Of a stretch of 64,000 nt of DNA, positions 28,101 through 38,836 are shown one piece after another. The stretch covers positions 4,351,080 through 4,415,079 of the forward strand of contig NW_002060944.1 of NCBI RefSeq assembly GCF_000150275.1. The letters are read 5' to 3'. A program made the position numbers and the translations under genes. Position 1 is the first letter of the stretch, and the number at the start of each line of letters is the position of its first letter. The DNA is from Trichoplax adhaerens (taxonomy: Eukaryota > Placozoa > Uniplacotomia > Trichoplacea > Trichoplacidae). The notes under the pieces were generated by a model. That model was not told where the DNA came from. It saw nothing but the letters and a program-made list of their open reading frames with translations, and made no database searches.

Positions 28101-31100
28101 TGCATTACTGATGGATTACATATAAGAGCAATATAATATAGTATATCGGTGAAGTGATAGCTTACATTACTTTGCGCATATCTAGGTAGATGCTGTATAA
28201 CGCTTTAAGGCTATCCTAGTTTAACTGAAGTCATTCGCTAACCCAGGATTATAAAATAAGCTGGCAACTTGTTGCCCAGTATATCCTATTCTATCCTCAT
28301 TCTGATCAATTGCAACCTTTGATTAAATTATTTTATTCTATTCAAAGCATTTATCAAATTGAAAAAAAAAGTTATGCAGGTTTAGAAGATACTGTTTAAG
28401 CTAGTCCTTTCGTTAATCAGGTGTTGTAAAGAGCCTCCTTATATATATATTATATATATAGTACCAGCGTACACCAATGTACTAGTGTAAACTTTCTATT
28501 AGTACGCAAAGTATAGACCGAAATTCGTTAATGAAAAGGGTAGGCCACGAAGGGGCATGCAAGCTCGTTAAGGTTAAGAGTTGTCAGGATTTTATTCAGA
28601 ATCCACGAGGAACGTATATCAGGGAGAGGTAGATAACTTAAGAAGAATTAAGTTACTTCCAACATGAAATCTTATGAACACCTTACAGATAGGAGACTAT
28701 GGAAATAATTACAGGTAGCAACGTGAATACTACGGTCCTTCTCATACTTTAGCACGGACAAGTTTGCGCTTTTATTGCAGTTCGTATGCGAATCATTCTT
28801 TAACAAAGTAATAAAATGATTGTACAATCAATAACATCAACATTTTTTCCATACTTGGTATGTGCAAATGTTTCTATGACTAATTCTTCACCTATGCGTA
28901 TGATTGCTCAGTAAAAGAAAGAAAAATGGCACAATGGCGCCGCGCCTATATGATGACTAATACGAATATACTATACATTCGCACGTAATTACGCGTAGAA
29001 ATAAAAATAACAATGGTTTCAAAGTCAAATATCGCATACCTTTTTCAACTATGTATATCTGTAGTGATGCACCCATATTTGATTATACGGATAGCTATAT
29101 TTGATATAGTTAGGTTACTTTAAATAGATACTATCGTGAAGCTAATATTAGATGATTGCTAACTACTATATTAGAAATTGTTGACGACTAATAGTAGCCA
29201 GTTGACTAATTATGGTGCAAGATTGATGTAGCTAGAAACACTGTAGTGGTTAAGATGCCCTTCGGAGAAAGGGCCTAAACGCGAATAGAAGAGTAGTGAC
29301 ATCTTGAGTAGAATGATTTAGATGGTAGAAAATAATGATGCACTATTAGAGAAAATTAATTTTTTTGATGACTCATGTCTGCTTGTAGATTAATCAAGTT
29401 GTCATAAATGGATTGAGCGAAATGTTTATAAGAACTGCAGAGATCAGCTCACAGAAGAAAAGAGACTTCACTTCGCTTTGAGCTCGGAATACTTTCGATT
29501 TAGACTAGATTCTCGTAGCAATTAATGATTGCTCTACTATTCCTAAAGCCTTGTAATAACAGCCTTTTAGAAAATACCATTTGACTAAGATAATTAGTGT
29601 GAGACGCCCTTATTACAATGTCCTCGGTTGTTTTTTAACGTAGATAATAATGGCTAATCAACTAACCTCTTCAAATGACTTTTTAACAACTTATAGGCGT
29701 GTTTTAGACTATAGGGGCTGTGTCTGGAGACATGGCCACCAGCTAGGGCTTTGCCGCCATACTCGCGCTTTTTGTTTTTTATTATCACCCCTTAGTGAAA
29801 GATGATATTTCAGTAAGAGATTATTTGATAAGATTTTCTTTTTTATTTCTAAAAGCCTTTTTCCACTGTACTGTATCTATAAATTAATTATGAACTAAAC
29901 AGTAGTCATTACTTTATATCTCAATGATGAAAAATACTCTGTATCGCCCATTGCTCACTGCTTGATGCAAAGTTGATACTGTCACAGTTATATTTGCATA
30001 CAGTACTGTATACCAGCGTACGATAATATTGCAATGTCGCATAGTAAGGACATGGGATGTAGCAAATATGTTGCTTGCCAATCAAAGCAGGGAATGTTGC
30101 GAAGGAAGAAGGCCGAAAATATTATAAGTAATCGTTTCGCTATGTTATATTACCATAGATTATATATCTATATTGGAGAAAGCTGATATCACTATTCACT
30201 GGAATATTATTAAAATATGGTGCAGTATACCTAATTCAAATACTTAAAGGGCTATGATATAGCAAAATTGGAAATATTTTACATCAATTTATCAAATCTT
30301 TATAATCATTACTCAAATCTGTGATTATCTTCATAAAAAGAGGAAGTATGCACTTGCAAGATAAGCTACTGAATATGTTGCTTTCCTCGACTTAAGAATA
30401 CAGTCAGGAAGTGAACATCGTACATTTGTTTATTAATACTACATAAAATATCCTTATTTTAACCCGCCTATCATCTTACAAACCCTATTGAGTACGGCAG
30501 TCAAGTTCTCCAACAAATTGTAAGAGAACAATCGTCACTTCTGTTAACTTATACTTTACAACGTACAAAAACTGAATATAGATGTCCTCATTTAAAATAT
30601 TAATTCGTTGATAGTTACCACATACTCTTAGTATGTCATCTTGATACTACTGCAAGCGTCCTTTCACCACTAATTTAGGCAGCTAAAATCACTGATACAT
30701 TCATCAGATTATCAATTAAAATAATTAATTAGGGTTTGTATTGATACAATTGGCTTAATATCTCCTCTGTTTAATATAGAACTATCAAAATTACACTTTT
30801 TGGACAAGATTTCTTAAGAAAATTTATTTTAAACTTTGATCAAACTAAACTCGTTATGATCAACATGGCTTAAAATCGCATAAATTTGATTCTTGCACTT
30901 GACTTGCAAGTAGCACATTTTCACAACAAGAGATCATTTGTTTCTAGAGCGATTTCTAACCCGTATTCGCTATAGTCATTTAAAATAATTTAAACCTTAA
31001 ATAAAGCAACACTGAATTACATGCTTGTATAAATAATTATTTACGCATGTAATTGATGACATTATAAACTGGAGTTGAAATATTTTATCCAATGTAAGAA

Positions 31101-31284
31101 TTTATATCTCTATTTACATTATCCAATATAGCAGTTCTGCACTGTATTACATCAATTCTTTGGTAATAAGGATCCTTTTCGAGTAGTACTAGTATTTACA
31201 AGACACTATTTGAATATACGCAATTTTCAAACAGGCTTATATACTAAGACATAAATTAAAGAACTCTAGGTACATTTAATTTCA
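25192..31284. other. Long stretch with no detectable gene
   Basis: About 6.1 kb upstream of the RalGDS gene and downstream of SWI5. Both strands were read. No splice-bounded protein-like exon, RNA gene or mobile element was found. Small items only: an alternating TA tract at about 28437-28463 and scattered short ACTGTA motifs. It probably contains the RalGDS promoter. Confidence 0.5.
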
Positions 31285-32089
31285 TTAGTCTTCCATGTCT
31301 AAGCCAAATCTATCATATAAATCTTTTACTAGGACACCTTCAACCTCAGCTGCAATCAATTTAAATAAAAAAAATGGCGTTAAATGATATGGTATTAAGT
31401 ATGGTTCAAGGCATCTTACTGTATCACGTAGATTATTACTATATACTACACCTATACAACATGCCTGAAATTGTAGCTACCTTGTTAAGCTACAACAATT
31501 TGTACTAAAATAAACTTACCAAGTTTCCCCAACAAGATCTGTCCAATGTCTTTTATTTCATTGTACTGGTGAAGCTTATCAATAAAAAGTGCCAGGTCCT
31601 CTTCATTATAACTACATCATAAATTTAAGAAAGTATCATTAGCAATGATTGAAATACAATCTTAGTCTTAAATTAATTTCAATTATGATAAAAAGTTCAA
31701 TGACCATCTCAAACTTGTGCACTTGATAAGTAATTGTATTTTATTTTATTAAGTTTATACAGATCATTATTTTATTTCATAGCTGACTAACTGTGTATCG
31801 AGTTTAGCAATATCATTATCCAAAGATACTAGTCTTGCTTGCAAGTCATTATATTGTTTTAATAGCACGGTTTTATCAGGTGTAGCTATAGTCCTCTTTC
31901 GTGCTGATCCCTATAACATCAATAATAGTCATATCAGAGTGATTAAAATTCAATAATTCTTAACATTGTATCGTATGATGCTAAAATACGAGCATTTGTT
32001 GTTGAGAGGAGAATTGAAATATTTTAATTTTAGTATTGATAAATGGATTGCTTACTGGTGTAGTTGGAAGTCGTTGTTGTGGGGTGCTA
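31285..32089 (-). CDS. SWI5: SWI5 homologue, DNA recombination repair
   Basis: SWI5 partners SFR1 and stimulates RAD51/DMC1 strand exchange in the nucleus. Three exons are firm and phase-matched: 31792-31910, 31520-31611 and 31285-31349. They encode a coiled-coil segment (LKQYNDLQARLVSLDNDIAK) and then the family signature: HQYNEIKDIGQILLGKL, AEVEGVLV, DLYDRFGLDMED, stop. The C-terminal ...FGLDM(N/E)D and DIGQ.LLGKLA are diagnostic. An upstream exon with TPQQRLPTTP (32056 to 32086 or 32089) joins in phase 0, but its own acceptor needs phase 2 and it has no ATG. The true 5' end is therefore open, and it may splice to the coding exon at 32554-32976. Most of the mass is as expected for this small protein (about 90-120 residues). 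Confidence 0.9.
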
Positions 32090-32553
32090 CTCCAGATACA
32101 GCCATGGAATCGTACGATATAATTGAATTTATCAATGCAACATAATCAATAAGATTGTATTCTATTACAACAAAGCAAAAGCGAATATCCAGCATTATAA
32201 CAGCAAAATGTGAAGTTTATGCAACCTGGGCCGAGGACTCGTACACGCCATATCCTGTTTGGTTTTTTCCGAAGAAAATATTTTCCAAATCATGTGGATC
32301 GTATTATCGTCTTTACTACTTAGTTGATAGAGATGTCTAGGAAATAATATACCGGATATGAAATAATATGCAAGTCAATCCTTGCGACGTAAGATAGCAA
32401 AAGCAAATGGTGAATACAAAATGATTGATCAAACTTTTATCCGTTAACAATAATACTGTACAAGCTTGACCACTACAAGAGTATCTATCCTATTCTATTG
32501 TAGAGATAGTGATTGCATTTAGCCTATGCAATAAGGTAGAATATTCTACGGAT

Positions 32554-32976
32554 CTACTGTTGATCATATTCTACTCCTACGTACATGCCATTGGTTGAGG
32601 GTAACCTCTTGATGCAGTCTTGGAGTAAATTTTCATCATAGCAATGAATGTCTTTCATAAGCTCCTCCAAAGTTCTTGGGGTTTGCATATTTTGGCAAAA
32701 GGTTTGAACCTTCGTATAGATGGTATCTGTATCGTATTCCATAGGTGATATCGACTTTACCAATGAATTAGGATATCCAGATGGAAAAAAAAGACTGTCG
32801 TCGTTAACAGTAATTAAACCTGTTGCATTGACAATGCAATGAATTGCCTCAATTTTGTAGCAAAGAAAGTCTGTGTCAACTACAGTACTACTGTATGAGC
32901 CAATTATTGAACTCAATATTGCTGGAATTGGCCCCTTTCCATTCACACTCTTGCTATTCAATAGAAAAGCAATCAA
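32554..32976 (-). CDS. Unidentified coding exon upstream of SWI5
   Basis: A frame of about 130 residues (PIPAILSSIIG, CIVNATGLITVNDDSLFFP, PRTLEELMKDIHCYDENLLQDCIKRLP) ends in TAG at 32554. Composition is protein-like, with helix-rich stretches and an ITVNDDSLFFPSG strand that recalls a winged-helix wing, but I recognise no family. There is no ATG at its start. A plausible acceptor (CTATTGAATAG, exon start about 32964) suggests an internal or last exon. Near its end GGCAT|GTACGT is a possible phase-2 donor that would join in frame to the TPQQRLPTTP exon of SWI5. It is therefore either the last exon of a separate gene or an N-terminal part of the SWI5 transcript. Confidence 0.5.
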   Translation of the reverse strand: MIAFLLNSKSVNGKGPIPAILSSIIGSYSSTVVDTDFLCYKIEAIHCIVNATGLITVNDDSLFFPSGYPNSLVKSISPMEYDTDTIYTKVQTFCQNMQTPRTLEELMKDIHCYDENLLQDCIKRLPSTNGMYVGVEYDQQ

Positions 32977-33029
32977 TAATCATGAAGTTTACTACAGTCC
33001 AAAATCACGAGCCACCAGTAAGGTAGTGG

Positions 33030-34080
33030 AGCGTTGAAATTTTTGTATCCTTGATTTCAGAAATCGAGTTGGCAGTCTAAATATTTCCTAGCATCAATAA
33101 ATTATCCGTGATTGGCAGTCACACAATATCATGTTGGACATCACCGTGCAGCAAGACCTCAGTAAATTTAGCACAGTAGTCCAGTACAATACAGCGTACT
33201 ATAAACTAGCGTCTTCTTCTTCAGTACAACAGTACTGCTGATAGTCGGCCCGGTCCGGGACCTGAACTGACAGTTACCGGTACCGGACCGGGCACTGAGC
33301 ATGCGCTAAAGGCTGGATCGAACAGTAGAGTGTACAGTCTGTACTGTACAGTAGTACGTACAAAGTACTGTAGACACGATGTCTCTGCGACAAGTCAGGT
33401 CTAGCGACAACCATCCAGAAATGAGTCTGAAGCTATGTATGAGTGACTCGTTGTTTGGCTTTCTTTTGTCCACACCAGCATCACTAGAATAGCGAATTGA
33501 GCACTGTACAGTGTACAGTACAGTAGTCAGCAGACTACTGTACACAGTCCAGTACAATACAGTGTACAGTACTATAAACTGGCGTCTTCTTCCTCTGTAC
33601 AAAAGTACAGTACACTGCTCATAGTCGGTCCGGTCCGGTCCCGGACCAGAACCGACAGTTACCGTACCGTGCCGGACATTGAGCATGCGGTACAGAATCA
33701 ATCGAAGAGTAGAGTGTACAGTCTGTACTGTACAGTACAGTGTACAGTACAGTAATACGTACAAAGTACTGTAAACACGAGTTACCTTACCGGACACTGA
33801 GCATGCGGTACAGAAGCAATCGTACAGTACAGTATGAGTGACTCCATTGTTTGGCTTTCTTTTGTCCACACCAGCATCACTAGAATAGCTAATTCAACAC
33901 TGTACTGTAGTCCATTACAGTACATTGTACAGTAAAATACAGTACAGTGTACTGTAAACTGGCGTCTTCTTCTTCTATACAAAAGTACTGCTGATAGTCG
34001 GTCCGGTTGGGTCCGGGACCTGAATCTGTTGTCCACACCAGCATCACCAGAATAAGGAATTTAAAAGGACTTTTAACCTC
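33030..34080. repeat. GTAC-repeat cluster with about 375-bp tandem units, divergent SWI5/MED27 spacer
   Basis: About 2.5-3 tandem copies of a composite unit, marked by CTGGCGTCTTCTTC at about 33206, 33577 and 33956 and by TTGTTTGGCTTTCTTTTGTC at about 33451 and 33847 (partial copy at about 34029). Each unit contains ACTGTACAGT arrays, a GC-rich inverted segment (GGTCCGGTCCGGGACC type) and a CGGACACTGAGCATGCG block. A frame of 187 codons on the minus strand (33306-33869) is only translated repeat (VLYCTVQ), not a gene. Confidence 0.85.
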
Positions 34081-34213
34081 CTGCTCAAGCGAAGAGGTTT
34101 GAGAAAGTTCCCGCCGCTAATTGATTGTACGCCTGTTGGCTTCCTGTTCTCCATTTCAAGGGCAAACATTGTAGGCCAGCCAACAGCTAATTTGGACTGC
34201 TATCTTGTCAATC

Positions 34214-37200
34214 ATGAACGGAAACTCCAACGGAATTTCTACCTCCAATACTGACAGTAATCCAACTCAAAATGGATCAACGTCCAATGACAGCACAACT
34301 GTTGAAGCTAATTTACTAAAATTACAAGATGCACTTCATGCGATACGAGAACTACGTTGGAATGTCAAAGATCTCTTCAACGATCTCAATGATCAAATCT
34401 TAGCTGCTCATCATCAAGAGGATGCTGATACTCAAACGAAGAATATGACTCAACTGAAACAGAAATTAGAGGACGCAAATACCAGTATTAAACACCATTT
34501 AATGTAGGTAGACAGTCAACATAGTCTACCCTTGAATACAAGAGCGGAATACCACCCTTCAAAATGGCCATATTTACTACTTAATCATTGCAATAGATCG
34601 CATTAAAATAACAACCCATCCATGATTGTAGCTGCAATCATAATTCAAAATAGACTGGGATCAGCAGTTATAACCCATTCCGATACCAGCGACTTGCAAT
34701 GGATAGCAGCATGAAATTACTAGTGTCATATTGCCCTGTAGAATGAAATCATTAAAATTCATCACTACTTTCACCAAGTCTTCATACAGCCAGTCATAAA
34801 CTACGAAAATTACTCCTATATTGTATACTTCATCATGATATTGGGCTACACAGGTGCTATCATACGTTGTATCCGATCCTTTTAGGCGATACAAATAACC
34901 CACTACTTGTATTAAAGTCGTCATGATGATATGGTGTAAGAATAACAAACGATTGAGACCAGCTTGCGTAGTTGAGTTACTCTTCTTATCCATTACCATT
35001 TTTCCTCAGATTGATGCTATCCATTTCGATATGGACTAATGGCACTAGCCCAATCTACTTACTGTACACATAATACTATACATTAATTTAAACTGCCATA
35101 CAAGTCAACATTGCCATCCTTTTTAATCTTTGTATTCAGCGTAACATCCGTGATACTGTATAGCATCATTTTAGTAAGCGATTGTAAATACGAGTATCCC
35201 TGTCATCCAATTCATGCAATGACAAGACAGTATTATCAGATTTACAGTAAACTATACAGTCAATATAATATGGAATATGAGACTGTTAAAGGAAACGTAA
35301 TTTGACATACTAAATTAATAATAACCGTTAAATACGGTCAATCGCGATGTAGATTAGGAAATTATTGTACTGCTATCATTGCAATGCAAATATAAACAAT
35401 ACGGATAAAAGTGCAAACGACATGCTAATCATATCATGTACGAAGTTAATAACTGCTACAATAATTTCCATCGAAAAAATTCCCTGCGATAATGTAATTG
35501 CATCATTTGGTAATATCTATCTTTGAAATGGTACTGTATGTAAAGATATGCTTTTAAATAATTTGAACTAGGCAATTGAGCAATGCAGAGTTCAAAAGCA
35601 TGCCTTCTTTGCCACCCTCTTCTGCACTTCCCTCTCTGCTACTTTACGATCCTCAATTGGAAGGAAAATCAACACACCAAGATCTGATCAATTCGTATGA
35701 ATGGAATCAAAATGTAAGTTGTAAAAATTTGCCTATGATTTAAAATAGTATAGAACCTTCATTTGATCGACAATGTTATCATGACAGTACAGTATATCTA
35801 AAAGAGAGTTACTACAGTATTACCAAGCTACATACACGAGCGTATATAGAAAAAATATTCTCTAAACATTATTATAGATGTACTCTAAAACAGAAATCGT
35901 CCAAATAATACCTGTATAACTGGATTCTGTGTTGTACTTACGACTATATAGCTAGTCCTACTCTTATTACAGTTAATTTAGATTGCAAATTTGCTACGGC
36001 TACCCTAATTTTTAGGAAATGCTTTCAAAATAACATTTTTCACCTATTGACCCCTCTACAATTTGATGTCATTATTGTGTAAGCTTATCCTGATTTTCTA
36101 CCTTCTAAAATAGTAAAACCTTATGCTTCATTCTTGGTAGGTAAAAACAAACAGTAAAGTTATATACCAAATTATGGACAAACGACAACACGAAATTAAT
36201 TTTCTACAAAATGAAAATGATGATAAACTATCCAGAAGCGCAGATCATGATATCAGCAATTTGCAGAACATGTTAGCACATTTATTTTAATTTAGCATAA
36301 TTGTCATCACATCTAATGTATCTGTCATTTACACTTACTGATGGATCAATTAATCAATTTTACCATTTTGTACTTCTTTCATAGTAAAAATGACATGCTA
36401 ACAAGGATTGGTAACTCCCACGAAGAACTAGTAATAGATACAAGTAGCAACGACGGCTCCTTAGTTAAAGTAATTATCTAAAAATTATGTGCTTACAACT
36501 ATGTATGATCATTATTCAATTGCAATTGTATCCATAATTGTTCAACAAATTAAAATTATAGGTAACTATCAAAAACACTATGACAGCACTTATATATATA
36601 ACTGAAAGTTTAGTGATCTCCAAGGTTTTGGTCATGGCTCCTGAAGAATTGAATAAAGTACTTAGCATCAAACTAGCTAAAATATGTTATAATTTTACAA
36701 TTTATATTATCATTTCTTTTTTTCTTTACTCAATTTCTTGTCGTGTTTAGAAATATATTTTGATGCCAACAATTTATCTATGTCTCAATCAATAGGCAAA
36801 AACTCGAACTACATCGACGTATCAAGTTTTTAAATTGGTTAGGATAACATTATAGTAACGCATAATGTTAAATGTTAACTTGATCACGAAACTTTCGCTA
36901 TTTTCATTTTTAATGTGCTTTATTCCAGGTTACATTACGCGCAACATCGGCATCATTGCATTATTATGGTAATAATACTCCTGCTGCAGCCTTGGAATTG
37001 TTCTTGGTAAAAATAAAGAGCTTTCTTATTATCTATTTTACGTCACATCTGGATTAATAAACTAACGGAATACTTTAATTTCAAAATTAGAATTGGCTGG
37101 CTAGTTACAAGAACCTCTTTAACAGCAAATGTAAATATTGTAATAAGTATTTATCAGACTACCATACAGATTATCGTTATCTGCCTCCATGTTGTAGAAC

Positions 37201-37252
37201 CTTGGATGACGATCATCTGGCGTATCATTACGAATGTCAACCTTCAAACTAA
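34214..37252 (+). CDS. MED27: Mediator complex subunit 27
   Basis: Subunit of the Mediator coactivator linking transcription factors to RNA polymerase II. Eight exons close in frame to 341 residues (human 311): 34214-34503, 35572-35713, 36141-36271, 36385-36469, 36562-36657, 36796-36837, 36929-37006, 37091-37252. The N-terminus is a Ser/Asn-rich leader and then the helical LQDALHAIRELRWNVKDLFNDL. Family marks follow: LINSYEWN, STYQVFKL and the C-terminal NWLASYKNLFNSKC. That domain carries the conserved zinc-type Cys/His set CKYC...CC...H...H..C (human MTWLRSYIKLF..CQRC...H..C). The first ATG is taken because no upstream splice acceptor is needed. AATAAA at 37700-37705 is a possible poly(A) signal. 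Confidence 0.92.
34661..34999 (-). CDS. Possible small gene nested in MED27 intron 1
   Basis: An open frame of 112 codons on the strand opposite MED27, wholly inside its first intron. It has an ATG start and hydrophobic stretches (LLFLHHIIMTTLIQVVGYLY, IGVIFVVYDWLY). I recognise no family, and there is no clear promoter or poly(A) signal. In AT-rich DNA a frame this long is uncommon but can arise by chance. Confidence 0.2.
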   Translation of the reverse strand: MVMDKKSNSTTQAGLNRLLFLHHIIMTTLIQVVGYLYRLKGSDTTYDSTCVAQYHDEVYNIGVIFVVYDWLYEDLVKVVMNFNDFILQGNMTLVISCCYPLQVAGIGMGYNC

Positions 37253-38836
37253 TACTTTAGTATTAGGACTTACTATGAACACAATATTACAACTATCTTT
37301 TACGCTGAACAATGTTACTCGGAATTAGCTATAATTTGTTATTGCCATTTAGTATCAGCTTTTTCTGTTGTACATATTGCATATAAAATTGGTTAATTTT
37401 CTATTAGGAATACAGGACTTAAAACAGAGAATCTCAAATGTAATTTATTTCAAAGGTGACAATCTGACTGCTCTATTTAAGTTCTGAACAGGCATTAATT
37501 TCCTAACACTCTTTTTAACTAGTCTTTGTACCCTTTATTGCTAATTTCTTGTTACATGTAACTTTCAATATTGGCATACTGTCAATGATCTAAAAATCAC
37601 TCTATTGTAATTATAAATCATTATTATTTAGTATCTTTATAAACATGGTTTAAGATCGACCTTCTCCAAACAGGTGTCTGAAATAGTTTACTGTAAATTA
37701 ATAAAGCCCGAAAAATTTACGGCAATATACTCAATGAAATATTGGTTCTAAAATATTGTAACCACACGTATAACGTGAACAAATTTTACCTTCAAAGTAC
37801 ATGATATGACTTCAAATTTGAAGTCTCATACTCGCATACATCAGATGCTTACCAATGCAATGGACTTAAAATTATTTCTTTACCATAACTACATACTGTA
37901 GTTCTGTGTAGAGTTAACATCGATTGTGACCGCAGTAAATTTCTTGTTCGATGCTCGTTACACTAACAATTTAAGTTATTCGGCTATGTGCTCGTACTTG
38001 AATAGTGAATAGGTATTCACCTGAGTTCATCAAACGCAATTCATGGCTCGTCGTTTTAGCAAGCATTTCCATATTCTAAATACTTTAGAAATTAACTTTA
38101 AATGATATTGTCATAAAAGAATTACGCTAAAATATACCAATGTCATGACAGAAATCCATTCATTCTTGTAATGAACAAATTTGGTTCTTATACTATCTAA
38201 TAAATAATATCATAAATACAACCATGAAAAGCTATGCTATAATGGAATTATCAAGCTTTATGCGCTACTCGTTACAATAGCCAATATTTACTGTCTATAT
38301 TTAATCGCTGTAATTGAAAACGGTGAATTCTAATTATGAACATCGTCAGATAAGTAAAATTTGGGCTAGTACATAGAGACACAAGATGTAATCAACACGT
38401 CAATTATCTAGTATTCTGATGATGGTCTATATAATCCATATTTAATCTTCGCAGTGAAGAAACGGTGAATGCGAATTGCAAATATCATCCGATAGCTTGA
38501 TCTTGAACTAGCAGTGAGATATCTGATTAATTATTCTATTTCCTGATATTTATTCAAACATGAATTTTATTTAGCATTAATTACATAGTCCTTACCATAG
38601 CTGGATCATATGAAAATTGATTTAGAGTTAAACAACCATCAGGGCAGCCAAGGCTATGTAAGCTTATAAGGTAAATAGTATAAAATTAGATTTGCTTCAT
38701 TTTTAATACTGTTATGGCAATACAGACTACCAATACCCTTGGGTAATCAATTTATATACCTATACATTTTATCATTTTACACTATCCTGACAGGCATAAT
38801 CAATATTATTACTAAGCATTTAGCAATCACTAAAAC
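37253..38836. other. Region between convergent MED27 and P450 copy A
   Basis: 3' flanks of both genes. Two similar segments (about 38290-38350 and 38415-38500) share TATTTAATC..CG..GTGAA..AACGGTGAAT.C and a CATC.TC.GATA tail, which indicates a local duplication. A possible further coding exon of P450 copy A could lie here but was not identified. Confidence 0.5.

Noticed and set aside
28437-28463. Alternating TA tract as a possible transposon terminus or microsatellite locus
   Set aside because: Short and isolated, no flanking inverted repeats.
29240-29290. TAGTGGTTAAGATGCC resembling a tRNA/SINE A-box
   Set aside because: No B-box within the expected distance and no cloverleaf pairing.
33306-34036. 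Open frames of 187 and 84 codons on the minus strand
   Set aside because: They translate the GTAC repeat arrays (VLYCTVQ periodicity) and cross tandem units. No independent protein character.
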